Source: JAFEDN01 sp963712715 (GTDB lineage: Bacteria > Pseudomonadota > Gammaproteobacteria > Coxiellales > Coxiellaceae). Taken from it: DNA of 64,000 bases. A program made the position numbers and the translations under genes. This document shows positions 18,061 to 29,300 of the stretch, one piece after another (position 1 is the stretch's first letter; each line of letters opens with the position of its first letter). The notes below the pieces were generated by a model. That model was not told where the DNA came from. It saw only the letters and a list, made by a program, of their open reading frames with translations, and made no database searches. The stretch lies in NCBI GenBank assembly GCA_963712715.1, contig CAVQJI010000008.1:1-64000 (forward strand). Direction: 5' to 3'.

Positions 18061-20553
18061 ATGAAACAAGGACAATTTCCAGCAGTCGTTTCGCTGTCCG
18101 GGATTAATAACCCAATAGGAATTAAATTATCGGGACTTTCTCCCGGTGATGCGAGTGGATATGCCATCAGTGGAATAGGGGATATTAATCACGATGGGAT
18201 TGATGATTTCGCTATAGGCGTACCACAAAACGGGCCGTCCCCCACGGAACCAGGAATAGTTTATATTGTTTTTGGGAATTCCAGCATCAGCCAGGATCTT
18301 GTTTCCCTTGATCAATTAAATGGCCATAATGGTTTTCAAATTCAGGGAGAGTCACTGGGTGGCCAATTGGGTCGCACATTAAGCATGGTCGGAGATATGA
18401 ATGGAGATCATATTGATGATCTATTAATTGGAGCGATCGGCACTGGACGTTCAGGGCGTTGCTATGTCTTATTCGGATCGCCGACTATAGGGAGTAAGGG
18501 TTCTTTCAATCTCACCGATCTGGATGGCCAGCAAGGTTTTAAAATCAACGGAGAGACGGAGGAGCAAATTTTTACCGGCATTTCGCTCAGCGGTGGATCT
18601 GATGTTAACAGTGACGGATATGCTGACATATTGATTGGTTCTTTGTATTCCGCTAATGGAAAATATCAATCTGGCCGCAGTTACCTGGTATTTGGCGGTC
18701 AAGACGTGGGGCGAGAGGGAGTGCTCAATCTGACGGATTTAAATGGCAGCAACGGATTTAAATTGAATGGAGAAGCGAGAGGAGATATTAGCGGTAGCGC
18801 CGTGAATATGATGGGGGATATCAACGGCGATGGAATGGATGATTTCATAATTGGAGCGGAGAATGCGCTTTCTCAAGCAGGCCGTAGTTATATTTTATTT
18901 GGCAATAAAAATCTGAATCGAATCGGCGCAGAATTTAATTTGTCGGATTTAAATGGAGTCAATGGTTTTAAATTAGATGGTGAAAATCAGGGTGACCGAA
19001 GCGGGGTTTCGGTCAGTGGAATCGGTGATATCAATCAGGATGGTTATTCAGACCTGATTATCGGCGCGCCTTTTGCCTCTTCCAGTAATGGTTACCAATC
19101 TGGTGTCAGTTATGTGGTATTTGGCGGCAATCAAATAGGTCAGGAGGGTGTCATCCCACTCTCGAGTTTAAAGGGCCGCAATGGATTTAAAATAATCGGT
19201 AAAATGGCAGGTGAAATTAGCGGTAGGATGGTATCCGGCGCGGGAGATTTTAATCAAGATGGTGTCGATGACTTTCTCATCAGTTCTCCGGTCGCTGGAG
19301 TGATACAACCACCGTCCAGTTATACTTATTTGCTGTTTGGGTCTACTCACTTTGACAATAACGGATTATTTTCATTATCCAGCTTGAATGGAAGCAATGG
19401 TTTAATGTTTGTTGGAGAAACTTTGGGTGATAATAGTGGTTTTTCTTTAAGCGCTGCCGGAGATATCAACCAGGATGGTATAGCCGACATACTCATCGGC
19501 GCCCCACAGATACATGGTGGTGGGAATATAGGCCGTAGTTATCTGATCTTCGGGGATAGTGTACCGGTATTGATAAAAAATGCTTTAAATATCGCTCAGA
19601 ATCAAACAGTGGTATTGACTGGTGGTGACTTACAGGCTGAGGAAAAAGACTCCGCTTCGACGAAGGAAATTTGGTTCAATGCCAGTCAAATTCAACATGG
19701 CCGCTTTACGCCGACGAATAATATTGACATGGTATTCACTCGATTCAGCCAATCACAAGTCAATAACGGCGCCGTGCAATTTATTCATGACGGCAGTGTA
19801 ATGGCTCCCAGCTATCAGGTTTCTGCTGATCATAGCGGGCTGGCATTTTCTTTACCAGAGACAGCCGTCATTGCATTTAAAATAAAACCGGGTCAGATAT
19901 CCGGCCTCAACGATACGATTCGTAACGCCATCATCGGCAGTGCGGTTAGCGGAGCATTCAGTTTGCTGTGTTTAGGATTGAAGTGGTGGATTTCACAAAA
20001 ATTTGAGCGCAGCTTTTCAGCGGCCATTTTATTAGAAAGCAAAGTGGAAAGACAGCAAACGGATTTTCACAATGAAATTTTGGGTCCTGTTGCTAAACGC
20101 ATTTTACAAAGAATGAAAATTGGTGGATTTATGAATTACACGAGTGATCATACCCTGCATGATGCGCTCAGCGCGATCAGCGAATTGATTTTTGAATTGG
20201 AGCGGCAAGGAATTTCAGTTAATTTAAATCAATTGGACCCTGGACAACAGCATCGTTTATTGGACACCATCGCCCGTCAAACCCGCAGGATATTAGTGCC
20301 TGAAGTCAATTGCTGCAGCATTGCTCGAGTGACTGGTTTTTTTCGACCTGAAATATTACCTCATCAGATCGAGGAAAAAGCGGTTGAAATTGCGGCTGCG
20401 GTGAAATCCAGCCTGGGCGAGAATTTTTCAGAAGTGAGAACAATTACTCTGTCGGAACAGGTCTTATCATCCTCATCTCTCGCATTGTTAACCGCCTCAA
20501 ATCGAGGAACTTCTTCATCCACATCAGATGATTTGGAATTGAGCATCAATTGA
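18061..20553 (+). CDS. short FG-GAP membrane protein with single CSPG repeat
   Basis: The protein has 830 residues. A GTG six bases upstream is possible, but GGGAGGT at 18047-18053 and the family N-terminus (MKQGQFPA) favour the ATG at 18061. Seven FG-GAP repeats fill residues 1-500, with several loops reading NQDG or NHDG. One CSPG-like repeat lies at about 503-605. The membrane segment at about 620-640 contains IIGSAVSGAF. The C-terminal domain (about 640-800) keeps the family pattern with KIGGFMNYTS, then LLDTIARQT and NCCS, followed by a Ser-rich tail. This is the minimal complete version of the family (propeller, one stalk repeat, anchor, inner domain) and a useful reference for its core. 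No signal peptide is seen. Confidence 0.92.
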   Translation: MKQGQFPAVVSLSGINNPIGIKLSGLSPGDASGYAISGIGDINHDGIDDFAIGVPQNGPSPTEPGIVYIVFGNSSISQDLVSLDQLNGHNGFQIQGESLGGQLGRTLSMVGDMNGDHIDDLLIGAIGTGRSGRCYVLFGSPTIGSKGSFNLTDLDGQQGFKINGETEEQIFTGISLSGGSDVNSDGYADILIGSLYSANGKYQSGRSYLVFGGQDVGREGVLNLTDLNGSNGFKLNGEARGDISGSAVNMMGDINGDGMDDFIIGAENALSQAGRSYILFGNKNLNRIGAEFNLSDLNGVNGFKLDGENQGDRSGVSVSGIGDINQDGYSDLIIGAPFASSSNGYQSGVSYVVFGGNQIGQEGVIPLSSLKGRNGFKIIGKMAGEISGRMVSGAGDFNQDGVDDFLISSPVAGVIQPPSSYTYLLFGSTHFDNNGLFSLSSLNGSNGLMFVGETLGDNSGFSLSAAGDINQDGIADILIGAPQIHGGGNIGRSYLIFGDSVPVLIKNALNIAQNQTVVLTGGDLQAEEKDSASTKEIWFNASQIQHGRFTPTNNIDMVFTRFSQSQVNNGAVQFIHDGSVMAPSYQVSADHSGLAFSLPETAVIAFKIKPGQISGLNDTIRNAIIGSAVSGAFSLLCLGLKWWISQKFERSFSAAILLESKVERQQTDFHNEILGPVAKRILQRMKIGGFMNYTSDHTLHDALSAISELIFELERQGISVNLNQLDPGQQHRLLDTIARQTRRILVPEVNCCSIARVTGFFRPEILPHQIEEKAVEIAAAVKSSLGENFSEVRTITLSEQVLSSSSLALLTASNRGTSSSTSDDLELSIN

Positions 20554-21503
20554 ATTCAACCATCATTAGGAGGAAATCGCTCTACACAACTTCCAAGGAT
20601 GCTAAAGATGTCAGCGGTAAGGATAACGCCATTAATTCCTCTCGCCACTGGTTATAGAAGTTGGCGCTTGAAAAAAAGAGCTGATTTGCTCTCCTCTTAT
20701 GCAGTACTATGATTATTTACATCCTTAGAATAACAATCTCTCAAATCGGAATTCCGGGAGGAAGCGTTCCTTAAGAATTTTGTGCTTGCTATATTGTTTT
20801 ATAAAGCCTAGCTTACGTAAGAGGACTCTGAAAAAAGGAGTCCGTGAGATAGATAGGGATATAAAACAATGCCATTACCGTTAATTGCTACAAAATACTT
20901 GCCTACTCAACTGCTGTTGATGAATCATTATTAGGTATCCAGGCTTTTCCTGGGAACTGATTTTTCAGAAACATATCGGTCTTAGCCAGCCTGTTATTTC
21001 AATCAAACCCTTACTTAGCCATTTATACTGCGCCAGGCAAAGCTTAGGTTTACCATTAAATGGGAGAACCGTGCTTCCTCTTCAGTGTTCTAACCCCCGC
21101 AGCTCAAATATCGTAAATGACGTTCTTTGTAAAATCCACCAGCGGCGTGAACGCCGTTGTGGAAATTTCCCATTTTGTAAGCGGGAACTCTTGCAACGAA
21201 AATTTCTGACCGTTCTTATCCCTTTTCAGTCCGGCGCCATTACCTCCAGCAGAAACGGACAGGAGTCAGAGAGTGATCCTCCGATCCGGAGTGTCCCTGT
21301 ATTTTGGCTGAAGGGAAAATCCGGTGACAGCGATATCGCACGAATGAATAAAACTATTTCGTCATTTAGAAAAATGGAAAGGAGTCTGTAAAAAAAGAAA
21401 CAAGCTTCATAAAGAAAATGATCAGCCACGAACTGTAAAGTGTTTACAGCCTCGGGCTGAACAAAAAGGATTTTGATTGAGTCTAATTTTTTAGGAGACA
21501 ATG
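20554..21503 (+). other. 950-bp intergenic stretch without a supported gene
   Basis: No frame has a credible ribosome binding site joined to a start, and the longest open frames (21071-21391 plus, 21226-21528 minus) have no recognisable features. A stranded AGGAGG lies just after the previous gene (20570-20575) with no start behind it. An AGAGC/GCTCT stem at 20677-20692 is preceded by A7, so on the minus strand it would resemble a weak terminator. A GGACTC/GAGTCC dyad lies at 20823-20843. The stretch probably represents decayed DNA plus the control region of the next gene. Confidence 0.5.
21433..21459 (+). promoter_or_regulatory. tandem dyads upstream of the 21504 gene
   Basis: CTGTAAAGTGTTTACAG at 21433-21449 is a perfect 7-bp inverted repeat around GTG. 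It overlaps a second dyad, CAGCCTCGGGCTG, at 21447-21459. They lie about 45-70 bp before the start codon. They could be an operator or mutually exclusive RNA hairpins in a leader. Nothing in the sequence identifies a regulator. Confidence 0.35.
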
Positions 21504-21729
21504 ATGAAACAAGGACAATTTCCGGCAATATTGCCGTTGACTAGTTTAGATGGCCAAATCGGATTTAAGATCGATGGTGAAAACAATGGAGATCACAGTG
21601 GCTATTCTGTGAGCGCTCTGGGGGATATCAATAGTGATGGGCATACCGATCTGATCATCGGAGCGCCTTCCTACCCAGACGGTGGTAACAAGGGTCGCAG
21701 CTACGTGGTGTTTGGTGGGCCTCCGGTGG

Positions 21730-21882
21730 TGCATGTGCCGACGACTACCCCTAAACCCACTCCCAAAAAAACACCGACCCCTACAAAGAAAAAGACAATA
21801 ACTACTACAAAAAAGCACACTTCCACAACAACACCCACGCCTACAACAACACACATTCCTACCCCGACAGCTTCTCAGAAAA
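21730..21882 (+). repeat. Thr/Pro/Lys-rich linker between blade 1 and the seven-blade set
   Basis: About 50 codons are rich in TPKPTPKK, TPTPT and Lys clusters. The linker is unusually basic compared with the Ser/Thr/Pro linkers of the other paralogues and directly precedes a new FPAVVQL module start. Confidence 0.7.
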
Positions 21883-23337
21883 AGGGAACATTTCCAGCGG
21901 TTGTGCAGTTATCGGCATTGAATGGCCAGAATGGGTTTAAACTCCAAAGCGAAGACATTGATGGTCGGGCCGGTTATTCCGTGAGTGGGGCCGGGGATAT
22001 CAATGGCGACGGGTATGCCGATCTGATTATTGGGGAGCCCGGCACTCTACTCGTTGGTAGCTACGTAGTGTTTGGCGGGCCAGGGGTTGGGGGCAATGGG
22101 ACCATTGCCCTATCGAGCCTTGATGGCGCCACGGGTTTTAAATTTGATGACGAATCTGGTGGTGGTGGCACCGGTTTTTCCGTCAGCGGGGCCGAGGATA
22201 TCAATGGCGATGGGTATGCTGATCTGATTATCGGGGATGCTGGTTATCAGACTGACACAGGCCGTAGCTACGTAGTGTTTGGCGGACTAGGGGTTGGTAG
22301 TAGTGGGGTATTCAGTCTTTCCAGTCTCACAGGCGCCAACGGCTTTAAACTTGATGGCGAAAACATTGATGATGTCAGTGGTTATTCCGTGAGTGGGGCC
22401 GGGGATGTCAATGGCGATGAGTATGCCGATCTGATTATTGGGGCTATTGGATATCCGGGAAGCAATGACACAGGCCGCAGCTACGTAGTGTTTGGCGGTC
22501 CTGATGTGGGTAGCGGTGGGGACATCGCGCTATCAAGTTTGAGTGGCGCGAATGGTTTTAAACTCGATGGCGAAAACTTTAATGATAGAAGCGGCTATTC
22601 CGTGAGCGGAGCCGGAGATATCAATGGTGATGGGTATGCCGATTTGATCATTGGGGATCAGGGTGTCAGTAGCTACGTGATATTTGGCGGTCCTGATGTG
22701 GGTAGCAGTGGGATCATTGCCCTATCCAGTCTTGATGGTGCCACGGGTTTTAAACTTGATAGCAAACCAGCTCTTCCGTCAGTGGAGCCGGAGATATCAA
22801 TGGCGATGGGTATGCTGATCTGATCATTGGCGATACTGGTTATGACAGTGCTAAAGGCCGCAGCTATGTGGTGTTTGGCGGGCTTGATGTGGGTAGCAGT
22901 GGGGTCATTGCACTATCCAGTCTCGATGGCGCCAATGGGTTTAAACTTAATGGCGAAAACGATGGTGATGAGAGCGGCTTTTCTGTCAGAGCGGCTGGGG
23001 ATATCAATGGCGATGGACATGGCGATCTGATTATTGGTGCTCCTTTCTATTCAGAGGCCGATGGAAGCTTCAGCGCAGGCCGTAGCTATGTCGTGTTTGG
23101 CGGACCTGGAGTTGGCAATAGTGGAACTATCGCACTATCGAGCCTTGATGGCGCCAACGGTTTTAAACTCGATGGCGAAAACCAATATGAGGGTAGCGGT
23201 AGCTCCGTGAGCGGGGCGGGGGATATTAATGGTGATGGCTACCCCGATTTGATCATCGGTGCTCCTCATTTTGGAGAGGGTGGGGAGGGCAGTAAGGGTC
23301 GCAGCTACGTGGTGTTTGGCGGGCCTCCGGTGAATGG

Positions 23338-23634
23338 GTCGATGACTACTCCTAGTCCTACCCCTACTACCCCTAGCCCCACGTCTACTCCCACCAATTC
23401 AACTAATTCAACTAATTCAACGATAACACCCACACCTACTCTCACCAATACATCTAATTCAACAATAACACTTACACCTACTCCCACCAACACATCTCAT
23501 TCAACAATAACACCGACGCCTACTCCTACCCATATATCTACTTCAACAAAAAAACCTACACCCAAGCCCACATCTAAACCCACATCTAAACCCACCACAA
23601 AAAAACCCACTCCTGCTCCAACAGCCTCTACGAA
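23338..23634 (+). repeat. Thr/Pro/Asn/Lys-rich tandem linker between propellers
   Basis: About 100 codons contain imperfect tandem units ending in ITPTPTPTN or similar, then KPTSKPTSKPT. The first part carries tandem NSTNST, giving clustered N-x-S/T sequons. DNA-level repeats (aattcaact units at about 23396-23420) make this a likely site of length variation. Confidence 0.75.
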
Positions 23635-26213
23635 AAGTCGATTTCCTGCCGTCATGCAGTTATCCGCATTAAATGGTCAGAATGGGTTTAAACTCGATGG
23701 CGAAAACAACGGTGATTTCTCTGGCCATTCCGTGAGTATGGCCGGAGATATCAATGGCGATGGGCATGCCGATCTGATCATCGGAGCTTTTGGTTATCCG
23801 GGAGGCAATCATACCGGCCGCAGCTATGTGTTGTTTGGCGGGCCGGGAGTGGGTCATCAGGGCGTCATCGCGCTATCGACTCTCAACGGCGCTACCGGCT
23901 TTAAGCTTGATGGTGAATTCAGTGGCGACAATGACGGCGTTTCGGTCAGTGTGGCGGGAGACGTCAATGGAGATGGACATGCTGATCTGCTCATTGGAGC
24001 GGGTGGTTATGCACATTACCAGGGTCGTAGCTATGTGGTGTTCGGCGGGCCTGGAGTGGGCCACAGTGGAGTGATCGCTCTGTCGAGTCTGAATGGTACT
24101 TCGGGCTTTACGCTCACGGGTGAATTCGAGGGTGATCATAGCGGTCATTCGGTCAGTACGGCGGGAGACATCAATGGGGATGGGTACGTTGATCTGATCA
24201 TCGGGGCGTATGGCTATTCGGGGGGCAAGGGTCGCAGTTATGTGGTATTTGGCGGGTCGAATGTGGGTCGCACCGGGAGCATTGCACTATCCAGTCTTAA
24301 CGGCTCCACGGGTTTTAAACTTGATGGTGAGTTGATGGGTGATCTCAGCGGCTTTTCGGTCAGTACGGCCGGAGACGTCAATGGGGATGGACATGCCGAT
24401 CTGTTCATTGGGGCTCCGGGCTACTCAGGCGGTCGTGGTAAAGGCCGCGGTTATGTGGTATTTGGCGGACCCGGGGTGGGACACGGTGGCATACTCTCTC
24501 TGTCGAGTCTGAATGGCGCCACGGGCTTTAAACTGAATGGTGAATTAGTGGGGGATTACAATAGTTGGTCCATCAGTATGATCGGAGACGTCAATGACGA
24601 TGGGCATACTGACCTGCTTATTGGGGCTTACGGCTACTTAGGGGGCAATAATACCGGTCGCAGTTATGTGCTGTTTGGTGGGCCAGGGGTTGGCAGCGCT
24701 GGGGTATTTAACCTCTCCAGTCTCAATGGCGCCACGGGCTTTAAACTCGATGGCGAGTTGCTTGGGGATCAAAGTGGCTGGTCGGTCAGTGCGGCGGGGG
24801 ATATCAATGGCGACGGGCACGCCGATCTGTTGATAGGTGCGCCTGATCATTCAGGAGGGGCAACCGGCAAAGGCCGCAGCTATGTGGTGTTTGGCGGACC
24901 CCCGGTGAGTGAGCCGACTACGACAAGTTTCAGTATTCCATCCAAGACAAGTACTGGCAGCCCTTCCTCAACCCCTCGGGTGATCGTTGTACCGATTCAG
25001 AAACCCAAGCCGGTTATTGGTGGCAAGACCCCTGTTAAAGGTGGAGCGCCACCGAAACCCAACAAGCCGGTTGCTGGTGGCAAGACTCCTGTTAAAGGTG
25101 GAATATCACCTAAACCCAACAAGCCGATGGCGTATGCACAGGCGAATCACTTACTGGGATTGCCACGCCAATCCCCGGAAAGTATGGCATTGACAGTGAC
25201 GCCTACTCCTTATCCTCTGCGATTGCAGGCAGAACTCTCAGAGATGACGATCAGCGAATCAGAGCAGGACTTTTCAAAATCAGCATCTCTTCATTCATCG
25301 TCGGAAATGGAAGCTGAGGCAGAGAGCAAAAAAGAAACCATTTTAGCAGATGCAGATGAATTATCGCCGGTCACTTCTTCCGCCTCTCGCTCAGTGGGAG
25401 AACCGTGGATAGGGTGGATGAGCCGTTTGCCCATATCGTTGGCCGTGGCAGGCATGAATTATTTATCGGCCGGTATTAGCAGGATCACCTCAACCCTGAT
25501 CTCTATGTCGGTTCAGATAACAGCCGCTTCTTTTATTCCTGCGGAACTCTCTCTCTCACTGCAATCCAAACCATCCAACCTTTCTTCACCCGAGACGGCT
25601 TCTTCTCTGCTCGATTCCACCGTGGCGGCATCCCAGCTACTGGTTTCCTGTCCAGCGCAGCACGCCCTGATGTTGCTGCAAATTCCGGCGGCTAAACTCG
25701 GGCAATATCGCGACCGTGAACGCCTGTTGACGGCTGTTGAAAACCAGGCGTTACAGGAACATCACCAGAAATTGCTGGATTTGCAGCGACAACTGGAACC
25801 ACACCAGACCGCGGTTGCAAAAGCCGATCCAGAATTTGCGTGGGAATCGCAGCATCTCATCAAAACATTGCAGTCTGAATTAATACCCACGATTCGTTCG
25901 GGTAAAGGCTCCAGCTTATTATTGGAACGAGTCGAACGCCTGATGGGATATTTGGAAAAACGCGCCGAAACGATAGCCGCATGGGCCAGCACAAAATCCC
26001 GTGAAGATAAACCTGGAATTAAGCCGGAAGCCGATGGGTCAGACGAATGGTTTGCCGGGCGGTTAACACCCGGACCTGAAAGCCAGGTATCCCGGTTAAC
26101 CAGCGGCATAGGTTTGTGGCGCGCTGCACGTCCTACCGCCGTCATGGGTTCCAAACCGGTGGCGCAGCACAATTCCAGCCTAGCGCTTAGGTAGTCTCTA
26201 TGGGATCAATCAA

Positions 26214-26303
26214 CGTAACTTGTATTGTGAACGAGTTCAAAATGTTAGGAGATAATTTATGAAACAGGGACAATTTCCGGCAATACTGCCGTTGGCCAGT
26301 TTA
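26214..26303 (+). repeat. 90-bp direct repeat, copy 1 (leader and first codons)
   Basis: The repeat spans the leader, Shine-Dalgarno (TTAGGAGAT) and first 15 codons of the gene at 26259. It recurs at 32386-32475 with one apparent mismatch. Recombination between the copies would remove 6.2 kb, including the whole broken double-propeller gene. Confidence 0.85.
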
Positions 26304-29300
26304 GACGGCCAAAATGGATTTAAGCTCGATGGGGAAAACACTGGGGATCAGAGCGGCGATTCCGTCAGTGAAGCCGGGGATATCAATGGCGATGGGTATG
26401 CTGATCTGGTTATCGGGGCTCCTTACTATCCAGGAGGAAGTGGTCCAGGCCGCAGCTACACAGTGTTTGGTGGACCAGGGGTTGGTAGTAGCGGAGTATT
26501 TAATCTCTCCAATCTCACTGGCGCTAATGGTTTTAAACTAGACGGCGAAAATACTGGTGATTACAGCGGCACTTCTGTCAGTGCAGCTGGAGATATCAAT
26601 GGCGATGGGCAGGATGATCTGTTGATTGGGTCTTATGGTTATCCGGGCGGAGGTGTCGCTATGGGGCGCAGCTACGTGGTGTTTGGTGGGTCTGGGGTGG
26701 GTAGCGGTGGAATGTTCAGTCTTTCGAGTCTCACTGGCGCCAACGGTTTTAAACTCATGGTGAAAACAGTAATGATCACAGCGGTTTTTCCGTTAGTGCA
26801 GCTGGAGATATCAATGGTGATGGACATGACGATTTGATCATCGGGGCGTGCTATGATCTTGGCAGTTGTAAAGGCCGCAGCTATGTGGTGTTTGGTGGAT
26901 CAGGGGTTGGCAGTAGTGGGGTATTGAGTCTTTCCAGCCTCACATGGTGTTAACGGCTTTAAACTCGATGGTGAAAACAATGATGATCAAAGCGGTTTTT
27001 CTGTCAGTGCGGCTGGGGATATCAATGGCGATCGGCGTGCCGATTTGATTATAGGGGCATTAGTTATCCGGTAGGCAATAATAAAGGCCGTAGTTACTTG
27101 GTATTTGGCGGACCGGGGGTTGGCAATGGAGTGGATGTTAAGTCTCTCCAGCCTCACTGGTATCAATGGCTTTAAACTGGATGGCGAAAACAATGGTGAT
27201 CATAGCGGCTATCTGTCAGTGCGGCTGGAGATATCAACGGCGATGGTCATGACGATTTGTCATCGGGGCATATGGCTATCCGGGAGGTAGCTATAAAGGC
27301 CGAAGCTATGTAGTGTTTGGTGGGCCAGGGGTTGGCAGTGCAGGGGTGTTCAGTCTTTCCAGCCTCACTGGTGCTCAATGGCTTTAAACTGGATGGCGAA
27401 AACAATGGTGATTACAGCGGCATTTCTGTCAGTGCGGCTGGGGATATCAATGGTGATGGGTATGCTGATCTGGTCATCGGGGCTTATGGCTATAGGGAGG
27501 TGGTAATAAGGGCCGCAGTTACGTGGTGTTTGGCCGACCGGGGATTGGCGGTAGTGGGTTATTTAATCTCTCCAGTCTCAATGGCGCCAATGGCTTTAAA
27601 CTCGATGGCGAAAACAATGGTGATTCCAGTGGTATTTCTGTCAGTACGGCCGGGGATATTAATGGCGATGGGGTGGCGGATATGCTGATTGGGGCTTATG
27701 GCTACGCTAGTTCTACCGGTCGTAGCTATGTGGTGTTTGGGGATGTTCCACCCGTACTGGTTAATAACAGCCTGTCATTATCCGTGGGTGCTGCCATTCA
27801 ACTGAATTCAACTTATTTAGCCGCTTACGACCGCAATCATAACAATAATACTTTAGTGTTTATTCCCAGCGGAGTCAGTCATGGGCAATTTGAAGCGGTC
27901 AGCAATCCTAACGTTATGCTCAGTAATTTCACGCAGCAAGAAATTTTGGCTGGAGATATCCAGTTTACCCATGACGGTAGTTTGGTAGCGCCCAGTTATA
28001 ACATGACCGTGCGCAGTTCCGGCATTGCCTGGACCGGCCCGTTGTCTGCAAAAATTACTTTTTCTGGAACTCCGCCCAGCTATTTTCCATCCGTGCTTCC
28101 ATTGGCCAGTTTAAATGGCCAAAATGGTTTTAAACTCGATGGAGAAAACAGTGGTGATGACAGCGGCATTTCCGTCAGTGCGGCTGGGGATATCAATGGC
28201 GATGGATATGCCGATCTAATCATTGGGGCTTATGGCTATCCGGGAGGCAGTAATCAGGGTCGCAGTTACGTGGTATTTGGCGGAGTGGGGGTGGGCAACA
28301 ATGGAGTGCTGACTCTTTCCAGTCTTAATGGCGTCAACGGCTTTAAACTGGATGGCGAAAACAATAATGATCACAGCGGCTATTCTGTGAGTATGACTGG
28401 GGATATCAATGGCGATAGACATACCGATCTAATCATCGGAGCAGTTGGCTATCCGGGAGGCAGCGCTAAAGGCCGCAGTTATGTGGTGCTTGGTGGACCA
28501 GGGGTTGGTGGCAGCAGTGGGGTATTTAATCTCTCCAGCCTCAATGGGGCCAATGGCTTTAAACTTGACGGTGAAAACATTAATGATGGCAGTGGCGTGT
28601 CCGTCAGTACAGCTGGGGATATCAATGGTGATGGGTGTGATGATTTGATTATCGGGGCGTATTACTATCCGGGAGGTAGTGTTAAAGGCCGCAGTTATGT
28701 GGTGTTTGGTGGGTCGGGAGTTGGCAGTAGCGAGGTGTTCAATCTTTCTGGTCTCAATGGGGCCAATGGCTTTAAACTGGATGGTGAAAACAATAATGAT
28801 CAGAGCGGCGTTTCCGTCAGTGTGATCGGAGATATCAATGGTGATGGTTATGCCGATCTGTTGATTGGGGCTAATGGCTATCCAGGAGGAAGTTTTAAGG
28901 GCCGCAGTTACGTGATATTTGGCGGGTCGAGAGTTGTCGGTAGCGGTGGGGTGTTCAATCTCTCCAGCCTCAATGGCATTAACGGCTTTAAGCTCGATGG
29001 TGAAAACAATATTGATTACAGCGGTGCTTCTGTCGGCGCAGCTGGGGATGTCAATGGCGATGGGCATACTGATCTGATTATCGACGCTTTTGGTTATCCA
29101 GGAGATAGCCGTAAGGGTCGTAGCTACTTGGTGTTTGGCGACCCAGGGGTTGGTGGCAGCGGAGTGTTCCACCTCTCCAGCCTTAATGGTATTAACGGCT
29201 TTAAACTGGACGGTGAAAATAATAATGATAACAGCGGCAGGTTTGTCAGTGGGGCAGGAGATATCAATGGCGATGGGTATTCTGATCTACTGATTGGGGC

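Larger units (their letters stand above)
21504..26194 (+). pseudogene. FG-GAP giant with 1+7+6 propeller layout, one frameshift, divergent C-terminus
   Basis: TAGGAG at 21492-21497 supports the second of two adjacent ATGs (21504), giving the family N-terminus MKQGQFPA. The frame runs to 22823 and is restored from about 22770 in another frame, implying one small deletion near 22760-22775. An independent start at 22868 is unlikely. The protein has one FG-GAP blade, a Thr/Pro/Lys linker and FPAVVQL with seven blades. A longer Thr/Pro/Lys/Asn linker and FPAVMQL with six blades follow, so fourteen blades in all. The C-terminal part differs from the rest of the family. It has KTPVKGG proline repeats, a Ser/Glu-rich stretch, a moderately hydrophobic segment (about nt 25400-25560), then helical, coiled-coil-like sequence and no CC domain. 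Either the frameshift inactivates it, or the assembly has one error and it encodes about 1560 residues. Confidence 0.75.

Noticed and set aside
20823..20843. GGACTC/GAGTCC dyad as a terminator
   Set aside because: The loop is A-rich and no T-run follows on either strand, so termination is not supported.
21071..21391. 106-codon plus-strand frame in the long intergenic stretch
   Set aside because: No Shine-Dalgarno, no recognisable motif and odd composition; probably chance.
23338..23634. CRISPR-like or tandem-repeat array in the Thr/Pro linker
   Set aside because: Repeats are codon-level, imperfect and in frame with the protein; there are no spacers or cas genes.
22868..26194. Independent gene starting at 22868
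   Set aside because: The start falls in the middle of a blade (VVFGG strand) with no ribosome site; it is the continuation of the 21504 gene after one frame change.
28429..29172. 247-codon minus-strand open frame
   Set aside because: It is the regular antisense of repeated FG-GAP blades, with a periodic product that mirrors the repeat unit.
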